Positions 25,336 to 34,619 of a stretch of 64,000 bases of DNA are shown here, piece by piece. The DNA is from Actinomycetota bacterium (GTDB lineage Bacteria; Actinomycetota; Acidimicrobiia; Acidimicrobiales; RAAP-2): NCBI GenBank assembly GCA_021324355.1, contig JAJPJD010000007.1, positions 45,042-109,041 of the forward strand. The letters run 5' to 3'. The notes under the pieces are model-generated. The model saw only the letters and a list, made by a program, of their open reading frames with translations, ran no database searches and was not told the DNA's origin. A program made the translations under genes and the position numbers. Position 1 is the first letter of the stretch; each line of letters opens with the position of its first letter.

Positions 25336-26823
25336 ATGTCCGACCTTGCGCACCGGGAGCGGACCGACCAGGCCGCACCGATGCTCCCGCCCGCGGCATG
25401 GAGCCCAGTTCCAGGCGTGCGGGACCCGAAGCTCGCTGAGCAAGTGGCCGCTGCGCTAGAAGCCGAGGTGATCAGAGCTGGATGGCCGGTGGGTGCGCTC
25501 ATCGGCTCCGAAGAGCAGCTCATGGCTCGGTTCGGAGTCGGGCGAGGGGTGCTGCGTGAAGCGATCAAGCTCGCTGAACATCGACAGTTCGCTCGGATGC
25601 GGAGAGGCCACAACGGAGGTCTTGTTGTCGCCGAGCCGAGCTTCGACGCCGTGAATGAGTCACTTGCCATTTACTTCGAGTTCTCCAAGATCGGTCTGGA
25701 TGAGATCTTTGGTGCTCGTAAGGTGCTCGAGCAGTTCTCCGCCGCTCTTGCCGCGTCGTCGCTCGATGATGAGCACGTGCTCACGCTCAGGCAGGCTATC
25801 GACGAAGAAGCAGGATCGGACTCTGATGCCGCATGTGCAGCCGCGTTCGACTTCCATGTGACGGTCGCCGAGGCGACGAAGAATGTCGCGCTCCTCCTTT
25901 TTGTTCAGGCCCTCGCATCACTGACTGACGGACCATTGCAGATCGCATCGCACGATCAGACAAAGCCGAAGGGCTTGGGTCCAGCGATTCACCGTGATCA
26001 TCAGGAAATAGCAGAGGCGATTGCTGCGGGCGACGGCCTTCGGGCTCGAGATGCTATGGTGCGCCACCTTGAGGCGCTGAAAGCCTCGGTGCTCGACATC
26101 GATGTGCCAGTCTTTGGCTCGGGAGAGAGGGCCGAAAAGGGCCAGCGTATGACCTCGAGGCGATTGGCATCAACAATCGCAGAACTGATCCGGCGTGACA
26201 TAGTCGCCAGTGGCTGGCCAGTGGGCACCAGTCTTGGCTTCGAGCCAGAGCTACTGCAACGCTACGGGGTCAGCAGGGCACCGTTTCGAGAAGCCGTGCG
26301 CATACTCGAGAGTCACTCGGTCGTGCGTATGCGACGTGGGTCAGAAGGAGGGATGGTTGTTACCGCCCCAGATGGGCGAGAGGTCATCCGCGCCGTATCG
26401 CTGTATCTCCGTTATCGCGGCATGGACAGGGCACAGATCCGTGAGGTGCGCGAGGAGCTCGAGATCGCGACGCTTCAACTGGCTATTGAGAAGCTCACGG
26501 TTGATGGAGTCGAGCGACTACGGGCAACCCTGGACCGCGAGCGCAGCTGGCCGGACGAAAACTTTCCAGCAGTGTCGCACGACCTGCACAGGGTCATCGC
26601 CGAGCTCTGCGGCAATCGGGCCATTGCCTTCCTCGTCTCCATCATCATGCAGCTGATGGCTGAGCAGCTCTCGACTGCGGTGCCGGTTCCCGAATCACCC
26701 GACGCGATTCGGCACGCTCACCAGTCCATTGTCGACGCCATGGTGGCACGGGACCTGCCCTTGGCGACCCGGCGGATGCGCAAGCACCTACGGGCGCTGT
26801 CCGACGCCATCCCTCGCCGCTGA
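25336..26823 (+). CDS. Duplicated GntR/FadR-family transcriptional regulator
   Basis: A 495-aa protein with two full GntR-FCD units. The first winged helix (about 32-100) contains LMARFGVGRGVLREAIKLAE and is followed by an FCD ligand-binding helical domain. The second winged helix (about 270-340) contains LLQRYGVSRAPFREAVRILE and again an FCD domain. Ordinary FadR-type proteins are about 230-250 aa and dimerise; here one chain may act as a covalent dimer. An ATG at 25255 overlaps the dehydrogenase stop, but the ATG at 25336 is preferred: a TACGAT box ends 7 nt before it, suggesting a separate leaderless transcript. It probably controls the divergent promoters at 17.0-17.2 kb in response to an acyl or acid ligand. 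Confidence 0.88.
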   Translation: MSDLAHRERTDQAAPMLPPAAWSPVPGVRDPKLAEQVAAALEAEVIRAGWPVGALIGSEEQLMARFGVGRGVLREAIKLAEHRQFARMRRGHNGGLVVAEPSFDAVNESLAIYFEFSKIGLDEIFGARKVLEQFSAALAASSLDDEHVLTLRQAIDEEAGSDSDAACAAAFDFHVTVAEATKNVALLLFVQALASLTDGPLQIASHDQTKPKGLGPAIHRDHQEIAEAIAAGDGLRARDAMVRHLEALKASVLDIDVPVFGSGERAEKGQRMTSRRLASTIAELIRRDIVASGWPVGTSLGFEPELLQRYGVSRAPFREAVRILESHSVVRMRRGSEGGMVVTAPDGREVIRAVSLYLRYRGMDRAQIREVREELEIATLQLAIEKLTVDGVERLRATLDRERSWPDENFPAVSHDLHRVIAELCGNRAIAFLVSIIMQLMAEQLSTAVPVPESPDAIRHAHQSIVDAMVARDLPLATRRMRKHLRALSDAIPRR

Positions 26824-26952
26824 GCGAGTCGTTCTCTCCGGGTGCTGACCCCATGGGGCTGCCCAGGGAGGAGGCCAGTCGGGGCTAGCTCCAGGTCGCC
26901 CCGTGGCCGTCGGAGACCTTTGGGGGGAGCGCGCCGTGGCCTTGGGGCCGAG

Positions 26953-27345
26953 TCAGACGTGCCCGCCCCGGCGGCTCTCGGCAGTCACCCCCACGAGGGC
27001 GGTGAGGATCAACCCAACTGCCGGGAAGAAGAACCACATCCCGAAGGCGAACGCGAGGACCAGCATGAAGGCGCCCATACCGAGCACGAAGGGCCAGATG
27101 CTGGAGGACGGGAAGGTCTCCACCTCGCCGGCACCCTCCTCGATGGTGGCATCGTCGCGGTCCTCAGGCCGAAACCCCATTCGTCGGTGCCACCAGAAGT
27201 AGTAACTCCCTGGCAGGAGCCCCAGGAGGCAGGTCCCGGCAAGCATGGCCGTCCCGCCGTCCTCGTAGCTGGTGAACCAGTAGACGAGGCCGGTAATGCC
27301 GAAGAACACGGCCACCCCGAGCAGGATGAAGGATTCGTTCCTCAC
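26953..27345 (-). CDS. ctaF: Actinobacterial cytochrome c oxidase subunit IV
   Basis: A 130-aa membrane subunit of the aa3 oxidase. It has a helix pair at the N-terminus ([19 protein letters not shown] and [22 protein letters not shown]), a polar loop rich in Glu/Asp, and two C-terminal helices ([25 protein letters not shown] and onward). This pattern and its place right after ctaD identify CtaF. The GTG start overlaps the ctaD stop. Confidence 0.9.
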   Translation of the reverse strand: MRNESFILLGVAVFFGITGLVYWFTSYEDGGTAMLAGTCLLGLLPGSYYFWWHRRMGFRPEDRDDATIEEGAGEVETFPSSSIWPFVLGMGAFMLVLAFAFGMWFFFPAVGLILTALVGVTAESRRGGHV

Positions 27346-29075
27346 GATGACACGAGGACCTTGTCTCGCTTCGGCTCCCGGCCCTCGCCGTGGGGGATCG
27401 CGGGCGCGTCAGGGTGGTGGTAATCCCAGGTCGGGCGCTCCGAGCGGATCGGAGGCAGGTGCGTGTAGTTATGGTGCGGCGGCGGCGAGGTCGTGAACCA
27501 CTCAAGGGTGTGGGCATCCCACGGGTTGTCGCCGCAGGGGATGGGGTGGCGCCATGAGACCCAGAAGTTCCACAGCAAGATGGCGAACGACGCCGCGATG
27601 ATGAAGGCGCCGACTGTCGAGATGATGTTGTAGCTCTGCCACCCGAGGTTCGAGGGGTAGACGGCCACCCTGCGGGGCATCCCGAGAAGTCCAACGATGT
27701 ACTGGGGCATAAAGGTCACCCAGAAGCCGATGAACATCAGCCAGAAGTGCCACTTCCCCAGGTTCTCCCGCAGCATCCGGCCAAAGAACTTGGGATACCA
27801 GTAGTAGATCCCGGCGAACCCGGCGAACACCGCCGTGCCGAAGAGCACCTGGTGGAAGTGGGCAACGACAAAGTAGGTGTCATGGGTGAAGAAGTCGATC
27901 GGCGGCGACGCCAACATGACCCCAGTCACCCCACCCATGAGGAAGGCAAGCAGGAACCCGATGCAGAAGAGCATGGCCGCGCTGAACTGCAGCTCGCCCC
28001 GCCACATGGTGCCGATCCAGTTGAAGAACTTGATCCCGGTTGGCACCGCGATCAGCAGCGACAGGAGCGAGAAGAACGGCAGGAGCACGACTCCGGTCGT
28101 GAACATGTGGTGGGCCCACACACCGGTCGAAAGAGCCGCAATCGACAGTGTGGCGAAGACCATCCCCTTGTAGCCGAACACCGGCTTGCGTGAGAAGACC
28201 GGGATGATCTCGGTCACGATCCCGAAATATGGGAGGGCGAGAATGTAGACCTCGGGATGGCCGAAGAACCAGAAGAGGTTCTGCCACAGGATCGGGGATC
28301 CGCCGCCTTGGACCGAGAAGATGTGGGTCCCGAAGTGCCGATCGCAGAACAGCATCACCAGCGCGCTGGTGAGCACCGGGAAGGCAATGAGGATGAGGAT
28401 GGCCGTCACCAGCATGTTCCACGTGAAGATCGGCATGCGGAACATGGTCATTCCCGGGGCCCGCAGGTAGAAGATGGTGGCGACCAGGTTCACCCCGGTG
28501 AAGATGGCCGAGAAGCCGGTAAGGACGAGGGCCATGATCCACACGTCGGGTCCGAGTCCGGGCGAGTTGGCCGCATTCGACAGGGGCGCATAGGCGACCC
28601 AGCCAAACTCCGCTGCTCCGCCGGCGACCAGGAACCCGAGCATCATCGTGATGGAGCCGGACAAGTAGAGCCAGTAGCTCAGGGCGTTGAGCCGAGGGAA
28701 GGCCATGTCGGGTGCGCCCACCTGGAGGGGGACGATGTAGTTGGCCAGGCCCCCGAACGCGAACGGTCCAGCGAACAGGTACAGCATCAAGCTGCCGTGC
28801 ATCGTGAACAGCTCGTTGTACTGCGCGAAGGAAACGAGTGAGGCGTTTGGGGCCGCCAGCTGGAGCCGCATGACCAGGGCCATGATCCCGGCCACGTAGA
28901 ACAGGATGATCGAGGTGATCATGTAGCTCATCCCGATCACCTTGTGGTCGGTGCTGGTCAGCCACTTGAGAAGGCCGGTGGGTCCGTGCTCCTCATGGAG
29001 GTGGCTCGGAGCCTCGACCGCTACCGAGCCTCTCGAGCCGTCTCCGGTGATTGCTGGCGTGATGACGTCGGTCAT
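27342..29075 (-). CDS. ctaD: Cytochrome c oxidase subunit I
   Basis: The catalytic 577-aa subunit with haem a, haem a3 and CuB. Visible landmarks are [12 protein letters not shown], the low-spin haem ligand in [13 protein letters not shown], the CuB His and cross-linked Tyr in [17 protein letters not shown], and [10 protein letters not shown] with further haem a3/CuB-side histidines. The K- and D-channel context looks standard. It is 4 nt downstream of ctaC and overlaps ctaF. Confidence 0.97.
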   Translation of the reverse strand: MTDVITPAITGDGSRGSVAVEAPSHLHEEHGPTGLLKWLTSTDHKVIGMSYMITSIILFYVAGIMALVMRLQLAAPNASLVSFAQYNELFTMHGSLMLYLFAGPFAFGGLANYIVPLQVGAPDMAFPRLNALSYWLYLSGSITMMLGFLVAGGAAEFGWVAYAPLSNAANSPGLGPDVWIMALVLTGFSAIFTGVNLVATIFYLRAPGMTMFRMPIFTWNMLVTAILILIAFPVLTSALVMLFCDRHFGTHIFSVQGGGSPILWQNLFWFFGHPEVYILALPYFGIVTEIIPVFSRKPVFGYKGMVFATLSIAALSTGVWAHHMFTTGVVLLPFFSLLSLLIAVPTGIKFFNWIGTMWRGELQFSAAMLFCIGFLLAFLMGGVTGVMLASPPIDFFTHDTYFVVAHFHQVLFGTAVFAGFAGIYYWYPKFFGRMLRENLGKWHFWLMFIGFWVTFMPQYIVGLLGMPRRVAVYPSNLGWQSYNIISTVGAFIIAASFAILLWNFWVSWRHPIPCGDNPWDAHTLEWFTTSPPPHHNYTHLPPIRSERPTWDYHHPDAPAIPHGEGREPKRDKVLVSS

Positions 29076-29079
29076 TGCT

Positions 29080-29946
29080 TCATGCTCCGGGGCCGTTGGC
29101 GCGAATCTGGTTCTTCAGCTGGCCGATGGTTGGTTGATGGCCACTGGTTTGGTGCACCCAGCGCTCGAAGGTCGCCGGGGTCACCGCCTTGACGCTGAAG
29201 AGCATGAGCGAGTGGTAGAGCCCACATAGCTGGGTGCACTGTCCACGGTAGACGCCGGTGTGGAGCACGTTGAAGTTGAACGTGTTCACGTATCCCGGAG
29301 CGGCGTACCGGCTGAAGTTGAACGCAGGCACGTAGAAACCGTGGAAGACGTCGGCCGACTCCAGGTGAATGGTCACCGGCTCGTTGACCGGGAGCACCAT
29401 CTGGGGTTGCTGGAGCGTCTGGCCGATGACGACCTTGCCGGTCGCCGGGTAGTAGAACTGCCAGCCCCATTGGAAGGCGGTCACGTCGATGGTGACCTTG
29501 GTGCTGGGGACTGCGTCCACCTCGTTCTCGGTGATGACCGTGAACACGAACAGGCCGGCGACGATCAGGATCGGGATGACGGTGTAGAGCACCTCGATGA
29601 AGGGCCGGTACTGAGTCTGGCGGGGCACCTGGTCGCTCCGGCGCCGATACCGGAACACCGCCCACACGATGAGCACCAGGACGAACCCGCCGACCACCAA
29701 CCCGGCGATGAAGAACCCCTGCCAGAGCTTGAAGGCGTCCTGTCCCTGGGTGGTGGCACCTCGGAACGCGCCGAACGTGGGGAGCTGACAGCCCGCCAGG
29801 ACGATCGGGGCCAACACGACCAGGGCGAGCAGAACCCGCCTGGCCCGTTTCCGCAGGTCGTGACCGGCGGCCTCCGTCCGGCGTCCCGGCCCAGCCGGAT
29901 CGGCGGACGCGGCGCTGATGCGGGTGCCATCGGGCCTGGGGTCCAC
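29080..29946 (-). CDS. ctaC: Cytochrome c oxidase subunit II
   Basis: A 288-aa lipoprotein-type subunit that takes electrons from QcrC. A basic N-terminus and hydrophobic stretch end in the lipobox LAGC, followed by two membrane helices and the cupredoxin domain. CuA ligands are seen in the conserved order: His in [10 protein letters not shown] and the loop [16 protein letters not shown] with both Cys, Glu-equivalent, His and Met. Trp-rich [11 protein letters not shown] is the electron entry site. The GTG start at 29946 leaves about 35 residues before the signal helix; a later start is possible. Confidence 0.96.
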   Translation of the reverse strand: MDPRPDGTRISAASADPAGPGRRTEAAGHDLRKRARRVLLALVVLAPIVLAGCQLPTFGAFRGATTQGQDAFKLWQGFFIAGLVVGGFVLVLIVWAVFRYRRRSDQVPRQTQYRPFIEVLYTVIPILIVAGLFVFTVITENEVDAVPSTKVTIDVTAFQWGWQFYYPATGKVVIGQTLQQPQMVLPVNEPVTIHLESADVFHGFYVPAFNFSRYAAPGYVNTFNFNVLHTGVYRGQCTQLCGLYHSLMLFSVKAVTPATFERWVHQTSGHQPTIGQLKNQIRANGPGA

Positions 29947-30036
29947 GTCGGCGAACCTTATCGAACCCCACTTTGGAATTCGAAGTACCTGGTCGGGGGC
30001 CGCGGGTGATGGGCATCCGGCTGGACCCCGACTCGC

Positions 30037-30234
30037 TCACCCGGCTGGCGGCTTCTCGTCGCCGGGGTTGGTGCTGGCCGCCTCGCCCTTGGACTCGGCC
30101 AAGCCCTTCTTGAACTCGCTCTGGGCCGCTCCGAGATTCCGGGCCAACTTCGGAATGGCCGCGCCGCCGAACAGCACCACGACCACGACGATCAGGACGA
30201 TCAGGAGGTCCGGGCCAAAGATCTCTGCCAGCAT
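30037..30234 (-). CDS. tatA: Sec-independent translocase subunit TatA
   Basis: A 65-aa Tat pore component. A single N-terminal helix (LLIVLIVVVVVLFGGAAIP) leads into the amphipathic KLARNLGAAQSEFKKGL helix and an acidic-polar tail. The ATG at 30234 follows AGGAGGG at good spacing; the frame also has an earlier start without such support. TatA would be needed for export of folded proteins such as the Rieske subunit made by qcrA. Confidence 0.93.
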   Translation of the reverse strand: MLAEIFGPDLLIVLIVVVVVLFGGAAIPKLARNLGAAQSEFKKGLAESKGEAASTNPGDEKPPAG

Positions 30235-30312
30235 GTCGAACCCTCCTCGCCGGGCCACGCGGCAACCTGCTCACCAGGTTAGTCCGGTTGTGAGGCAGCA
30301 CCGCCGTCGGGT

Positions 30313-30675
30313 TCAGCCGGCCAACAGGACCCCCAGGACCAGGGCCGCGATCGAGGCTCCGCCGGCTAGCGAGCCCCAGACCGCCAGAGCTCGGCGGCTG
30401 GTCGCTCGGGTGTGCAGGAGGGCGGCCACCCCGGCCAGTGCGACCACACCGAGCTTTACGCCCAGCACCACCTGCCAGGCCGTCCCCGAGGGGTGGTCGG
30501 CGGCGACGTTCCAGATCCCGGTGGCTACCAGCACCGCGTATGCCGGCCAGCTCAGCCGAGCGAAGGCGCGCGCCAGGGCCTTTGGCGCGTCAGGGGAGAC
30601 CCGTCGAGCGGCGGGGACCAGCCCGGCCAGCACAACCTGGCCGCCCACCCAGACCGCGGCCGCCAGCACGTGCAA
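30313..30675 (-). CDS. CopD-like four-helix membrane protein
   Basis: About 120 aa with four predicted helices and the CopD opening LHVLAAAVWVGGQVVLAGLVP. Conserved His/Trp in the first helix and PAYAVLVATGIWNVAA in the third resemble the CopD domain (PF05425), linked to copper transport or resistance. The start is unclear: TTG at 30675 is used, GTG at 30669 is close, and a CTG at 30729 would overlap the stop of the enoyl-CoA hydratase by 3 nt. It is probably cotranscribed with that gene. Copper handling next to oxidase genes is plausible but not proved. Confidence 0.72.
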   Translation of the reverse strand: MHVLAAAVWVGGQVVLAGLVPAARRVSPDAPKALARAFARLSWPAYAVLVATGIWNVAADHPSGTAWQVVLGVKLGVVALAGVAALLHTRATSRRALAVWGSLAGGASIAALVLGVLLAG

Positions 30676-30725
30676 CGAGAGGCGGACACCGGTGAGGGCC
30701 GGTGCCAGGGGCCCCGGAGCGACGC

Positions 30726-31517
30726 TCAGCGGCCCTGCCAGTTCGGTGCCCGCTTCTCGGCGAAGGCGAGCGGGCCTTCCCGGGCGTCGGCCGAGCTGAA
30801 GACCTCCCGGCTGGCCGCGTCGGAGAGCGCCCAGGCCTCGGCTTCGGTCACCTCGGCCGCTTGTTTGGTGAGGCGGCGGGAGTGGCGCACGCTGAGCGGA
30901 GCGTTCTCGATGATTCGGTCGGCCAGCCCTAGGGCCTCGTCGAGCACCCGCTCGGCTGGGACGACCCTGTTCACCAGGCCGAGCTCCAGGGCCCGGGCCG
31001 CCGTGATCGAGTCCCCGGTCAAGGCCAGCTCCATGGCCAGCGCCATCGGGAGGCGCTTGGGCAGCCGGACCAGGCCGCCACCGGCCGCGATTAGCCCCCG
31101 CTTGACCTCGGGGATCCCGAAGATCGCATGCTCTGCTGCCACCACCAGGTCGCATGCCAAGACCAGCTCGAATCCTCCGGCCAGCGCAGGACCGTTGACC
31201 GCGGCGATCACCGGGACCGGGATGTCCCGGCGGACGAAGCCGGCGAAGCCACCGGTGCTGCCGGCGATGGACGGGCCGCTGCCCGATCCGAACGCCTTGA
31301 GATCCATGCCGGCACAGAAGGCCCGGTCACCGGCCCCCGTGAGGATGATGACCCGGAGGTTCTCGTCCCGTTCGAGCTCGTCGAGGGCGGCGGACATCTG
31401 TCGCGTCACCTCGCCGTTCACGGCGTTTCGGGCCTCGGGACGGTTGAGGGTGAGGATCTCGACCGGTCCCCGCCGCTCTCGAAGGACCACCGGGGCGTCC
31501 TGGGCTGTCTGGCTCAT
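30726..31517 (-). CDS. Enoyl-CoA hydratase (canonical active site)
   Basis: A 263-aa crotonase. Oxyanion-hole motifs are CAGMDLKAF and NGPALAGGFEL. Both classical catalytic glutamates are present, in GGFEL and in GIPEVKRGL, unlike the other three crotonases in this window. It therefore most likely hydrates trans-2-enoyl-CoA in beta-oxidation. The ATG at 31517 follows GAGAGGAG. It is divergent from the gene at 31641. Confidence 0.93.
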   Translation of the reverse strand: MSQTAQDAPVVLRERRGPVEILTLNRPEARNAVNGEVTRQMSAALDELERDENLRVIILTGAGDRAFCAGMDLKAFGSGSGPSIAGSTGGFAGFVRRDIPVPVIAAVNGPALAGGFELVLACDLVVAAEHAIFGIPEVKRGLIAAGGGLVRLPKRLPMALAMELALTGDSITAARALELGLVNRVVPAERVLDEALGLADRIIENAPLSVRHSRRLTKQAAEVTEAEAWALSDAASREVFSSADAREGPLAFAEKRAPNWQGR

Positions 31518-31640
31518 CCACGCTCCTCTCGCCGCGCGTTGGACGTGGCGACGCTAGCCTGCCTCGTTCCGTGTCGGCACGCCGACGCTGGTTTGATCTC
31601 GGTCGGGTGCACGCGCCGGTGGTGCCACTATGGTGCCTCG

Positions 31641-32378
31641 GTGGCTGCAGATCCGGGGTGGGTGTCCAGGGCGTCGGCCAAGATCGGCACGTTGGGGAGC
31701 GCGTTCTACTTCGTGGAGGGCACGCGAGCCAAGGGCCAGGAGCTTGGCCTGGGGACGCTCGGGTTCTACGTGCTCGGTCGGGGGGGCGTCTTAGGCGACG
31801 TCGAGGCCCCCGTCGTCCAGAGCGCGTTCGGGTACTTCGAACCAGGGTTCATCCGCACGCAGTGGGAGCGGGGCCGCGCCATCGTCCAGCCCCGAGTCGC
31901 GGCCCGGGAGTACTTCCACTGCTGTGCCGAGCTGGGCCGGGCGAAGCTGGCCGGCTTGGACGGGTTGGAGAGCTTGTGCGAGGCACTGGAGGCGGTCAAC
32001 CGCGCTGCCGACCCGGCCGGCCTCGCCCTCTACGCCGGCCTGAGTGCTGAGCCGTTGGTCGAGGATCTCCCTGGGCGGGCCCTCCAGCTCGTCGCGGTCC
32101 TCCGGGAGTTCCGGGGGTCAGCGCATCTGGTCGCAGTGGTGGCCCAGCTGCTCGAGCCAAGGATCGCCCACTACATTCGGCGGCCCGAGATGTTCGCTGC
32201 CTTCGGGTGGCCCGAGGATCAGGTTCCCGAGGTGACCGACGAGCATCGCCAGCAACTGGCGGCGGCGGACGATCTCACCGACCGGATCGTCGGACGGGCC
32301 TACGGCGTCCTCGCTCCCGCTCAGGTCGGCTACCTGCTGGACGGGCTCGACGCGATGGAGCAAGCCCTCGCCGCCTAG
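31641..32378 (+). CDS. SCO6745-like conserved actinobacterial protein
   Basis: A 245-aa soluble, mainly helical protein of unknown function. The stretch AFYFVEGTRAKGQELGLG, GGVLGDVEAPVVQSAFGYFEP and a C-terminal VLAPAQVGYLLDGLDAMEQAL resemble the SCO6745 family found widely in actinobacteria. The GTG at 31641 lacks a Shine-Dalgarno, but a TATGGT box ends 6 nt before it, consistent with a leaderless mRNA. It converges on the membrane-protein gene at 32392. No catalytic motif was recognised. Confidence 0.68.
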   Translation: MAADPGWVSRASAKIGTLGSAFYFVEGTRAKGQELGLGTLGFYVLGRGGVLGDVEAPVVQSAFGYFEPGFIRTQWERGRAIVQPRVAAREYFHCCAELGRAKLAGLDGLESLCEALEAVNRAADPAGLALYAGLSAEPLVEDLPGRALQLVAVLREFRGSAHLVAVVAQLLEPRIAHYIRRPEMFAAFGWPEDQVPEVTDEHRQQLAAADDLTDRIVGRAYGVLAPAQVGYLLDGLDAMEQALAA

Positions 32379-32391
32379 CCGGAGCGCTGAG

Positions 32392-32931
32392 TCAGCTGCG
32401 GGGCTCCTCCCAGGACCGGGCGTCGAACACCCCCCGCATGCTGGTGACCGCGGCGCCTCCCGTCATCAGGGTCCGCACCGCCCGCCGGTGCACCAGGGCA
32501 TTCTGGACGGCCAGGGTGACTGCGAGGAACAGGGCGCCGCTGCCGGCGAGCGCTCCCACCGGCCCGCCAAGGTGTGAGACCACGACCGCCAGGGAGAAGT
32601 GCACGCCCACCGATACGAGCCACAGGACCATGGTGAGCCACCCCGACCGCTGGGCCATGGAGCCTCGTTCGACCTCGTACAGCTCGACGGTTGCCGCCCG
32701 CAACGCCCCCAGGGCCCACGCTCCGATGAAGCAGCTCCCGAGGACCACCATCACGCTTGACACCCCGAGCGAGTGGGTCTCGTTGTAGCGGAGGAACTGG
32801 GCCAGTCCGACTCCGCTCAGGACCAGCGGCACCCGGCGGGCGAAGTGCAGCCGCACCCGGCGCACTCGGCGCTGGCGGTAGAGGATCAGCAACAGGGCGA
32901 TGGCGTCGACCGCAAGGTCGAGGGGGCTCAT
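32392..32931 (-). CDS. Four-helix membrane protein (DUF1453/CcdC-like)
   Basis: A 179-aa membrane protein: a short N-terminal helix, a basic RQRRVRRVRLHFARR loop, then helices around 34-50, 58-85, 100-120 and 125-143. The basic loop after the first helix resembles DUF1453/CcdC-like proteins. No function can be assigned. It has no tight neighbour; ogt ends just upstream on the same strand (37 nt). Confidence 0.6.
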   Translation of the reverse strand: MSPLDLAVDAIALLLILYRQRRVRRVRLHFARRVPLVLSGVGLAQFLRYNETHSLGVSSVMVVLGSCFIGAWALGALRAATVELYEVERGSMAQRSGWLTMVLWLVSVGVHFSLAVVVSHLGGPVGALAGSGALFLAVTLAVQNALVHRRAVRTLMTGGAAVTSMRGVFDARSWEEPRS

Positions 32932-32968
32932 GTCTGGACGTTAACGCCGCTTGCCGGGCTTCGATCGC

Positions 32969-33460
32969 CTAGTTGCTCGCCTCCAGTGCGAGCAGGCGGC
33001 GTTTGAGGTCGACTCCGCCGCCATAGCCGCCGATGGTGCCGTCGGCTGCGATCACCCGGTGGCACGGCAAGACGATGGGGACCGGATTCGCCCCGTTGGC
33101 TTGGCCGACTGCCCGCACGGCGCGGGGCCGGCCCACCAGGGCCGCCAGCTCTCGGTAGCTGATGGTCTCGCCGTAGGGGATGGCTGCCAGGGCCAGCCAC
33201 ACCGCACGCTGGAAGTCGGTCCCAACCAGCTCGAGCGGGAGGTCGAAGGCTTTGCGCTCCCCGGCGAAGTACTCGTCGAGCTGGTGGACAGCATCGAGCA
33301 CCGGTCCGGACGCTCGGTCGACCCCGTCGGGCCTGTCGAGCTTGGCCGCCCGCTTGGGAAGAAGGATCCGGCTCACCGCCCGGTCGTCCCCACACACCAC
33401 GAGCGGCCCAACCAGGCTGTCCACCCGGACCGAGGTCGTTGTGGCCGTCGCCTCAGTCAC
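32969..33460 (-). CDS. ogt: Methylated-DNA-protein cysteine methyltransferase
   Basis: A 163-aa suicide enzyme that removes O6-alkyl groups from guanine. The active-site motif PCHRVIAADG contains the acceptor cysteine. The helix-turn-helix region TISYRELAALVGRPRAVRAVGQAN carries the arginine finger and the ANGANPVP Asn hinge. The GTG at 33460 follows GGAGG at 8 nt; the longer open frame upstream is low-quality. It repairs alkylated DNA independently of its neighbours. Confidence 0.94.
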   Translation of the reverse strand: MTEATATTTSVRVDSLVGPLVVCGDDRAVSRILLPKRAAKLDRPDGVDRASGPVLDAVHQLDEYFAGERKAFDLPLELVGTDFQRAVWLALAAIPYGETISYRELAALVGRPRAVRAVGQANGANPVPIVLPCHRVIAADGTIGGYGGGVDLKRRLLALEASN

Positions 33461-33542
33461 CGCACCACCTCCGTCTCCACCTCCATCCTGGCAGCTGGAC
33501 GCAGCGGGATCTGGCGAGATTCGGACACGGCCGAGGTGAAGG

Positions 33543-34619
33543 TCAGTCGACCCAACGGATGCGCCGGGCTCGCTCCGGGTGGACGTAGTGGTGGTCGACG
33601 AACCATCGTGCCGAGTCCCGGATGGCCTCGGTCGCTGGCCTCGAGGTGTACCCAAGCTCGGACCGAGCCCGGGAATCGTCGAAGACCATGTGCTCGCGAG
33701 CCATCCGCGCCGCTTCGAGGGACACCCGCGGCTCGCGGCCGAGCAGCCGTCCCTCGACCAGCTGTGAGACGTGGCCCACAGCCACGCCTATCGCTGCAGG
33801 CCACCGGCGGCTCACTGCCGGGAGTCCTGTGATCCGGGCCGCGTGATCGAGCATGGTCCGCATCGACAGATTCTCACCGCCCAGGATGTAGCTGCGGCCG
33901 GATCTGCCCCGCTCCAGCACCAGGAGGTGACCGCGAGCCAGGTCGTCGACGTGGACGACGTTCATGGAGGTGTCGACATAGCCGGGCATGCGGCCGTTCA
34001 AGAAGTCGAGCAGGACGCGCCCGGTCGGTGTCGGGCGCACGTCTCGAGGGCCGAGTGGGAAGGTCGGGTGGACCAGGGCGACCGGTGCTCCTTCAGCGGC
34101 GGCGCGGAGGGCCTCATGCTCGGCGACGTACTTGGACTGCTTGTAGAAGCCGAAGAGATGGTGGATCCTCGCTGGGACTCTCTCGTCGGCGGGGTGATCG
34201 CGGCCTTGGTGCAACCCGATCGTCGCCACCGTGCTGGTGTAGACGATCCGTTCACAACCGGCCTTCAGCGCGGCCGAGATGACATTCCGGGTGCCGTCGA
34301 CATTGACGTCGTAGAAGTCCTCTGGACGGCGAGACCAGAACTGGAACAGCGCGGCCGTGTGGAAGACGGCCCGAGTCCCGGCGAGGGCGCCGTCCAGGGC
34401 GGCGCGGTCGCGGACGTCGGCGGCCACACGCTCGAGGTCGAGACCGTCCACGTTGGCAGTCGATCCACCGGGTTCGAGCAGCGCCACGACCCGGGCACCG
34501 CGGTCAATCAGCGCCCGAACGATCGCCGAGCCGATGAACCCGGCCGAACCAGTCACTGCCACCCGATCCCCGGGCTCGAGGACCCACTCGGCGGTGCCGG
34601 TCCCGGGCAGCTCGGTCAA
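33543..34619 (-). CDS. hpnA: Hopanoid-associated sugar epimerase/dehydrogenase
   Basis: A 358-aa extended SDR protein. The NAD(P) fold reads VAVTGSAGFIGSAIV and the active site is S/T...YKQSK (FYKQSKYVAEHEAL). The family hallmark RDVRPTPTGRVLLDFLNGRMPGYVDT, followed by NVVHVDDLARGHLLALERG-like residues and ILGGENLSMR, is typical of HpnA. HpnA lies in hopanoid gene sets and is linked to side-chain maturation. The start is a TTG overlapping the hpnO stop (TTGA), so the two are coupled. Confidence 0.88.
   Translation of the reverse strand: MTELPGTGTAEWVLEPGDRVAVTGSAGFIGSAIVRALIDRGARVVALLEPGGSTANVDGLDLERVAADVRDRAALDGALAGTRAVFHTAALFQFWSRRPEDFYDVNVDGTRNVISAALKAGCERIVYTSTVATIGLHQGRDHPADERVPARIHHLFGFYKQSKYVAEHEALRAAAEGAPVALVHPTFPLGPRDVRPTPTGRVLLDFLNGRMPGYVDTSMNVVHVDDLARGHLLVLERGRSGRSYILGGENLSMRTMLDHAARITGLPAVSRRWPAAIGVAVGHVSQLVEGRLLGREPRVSLEAARMAREHMVFDDSRARSELGYTSRPATEAIRDSARWFVDHHYVHPERARRIRWVD

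Noticed and set aside
26849..26858. CCCCATGGGG palindrome after the FadR-type gene as a terminator
   Set aside because: No loop of its own and no U-tract; too short to call.
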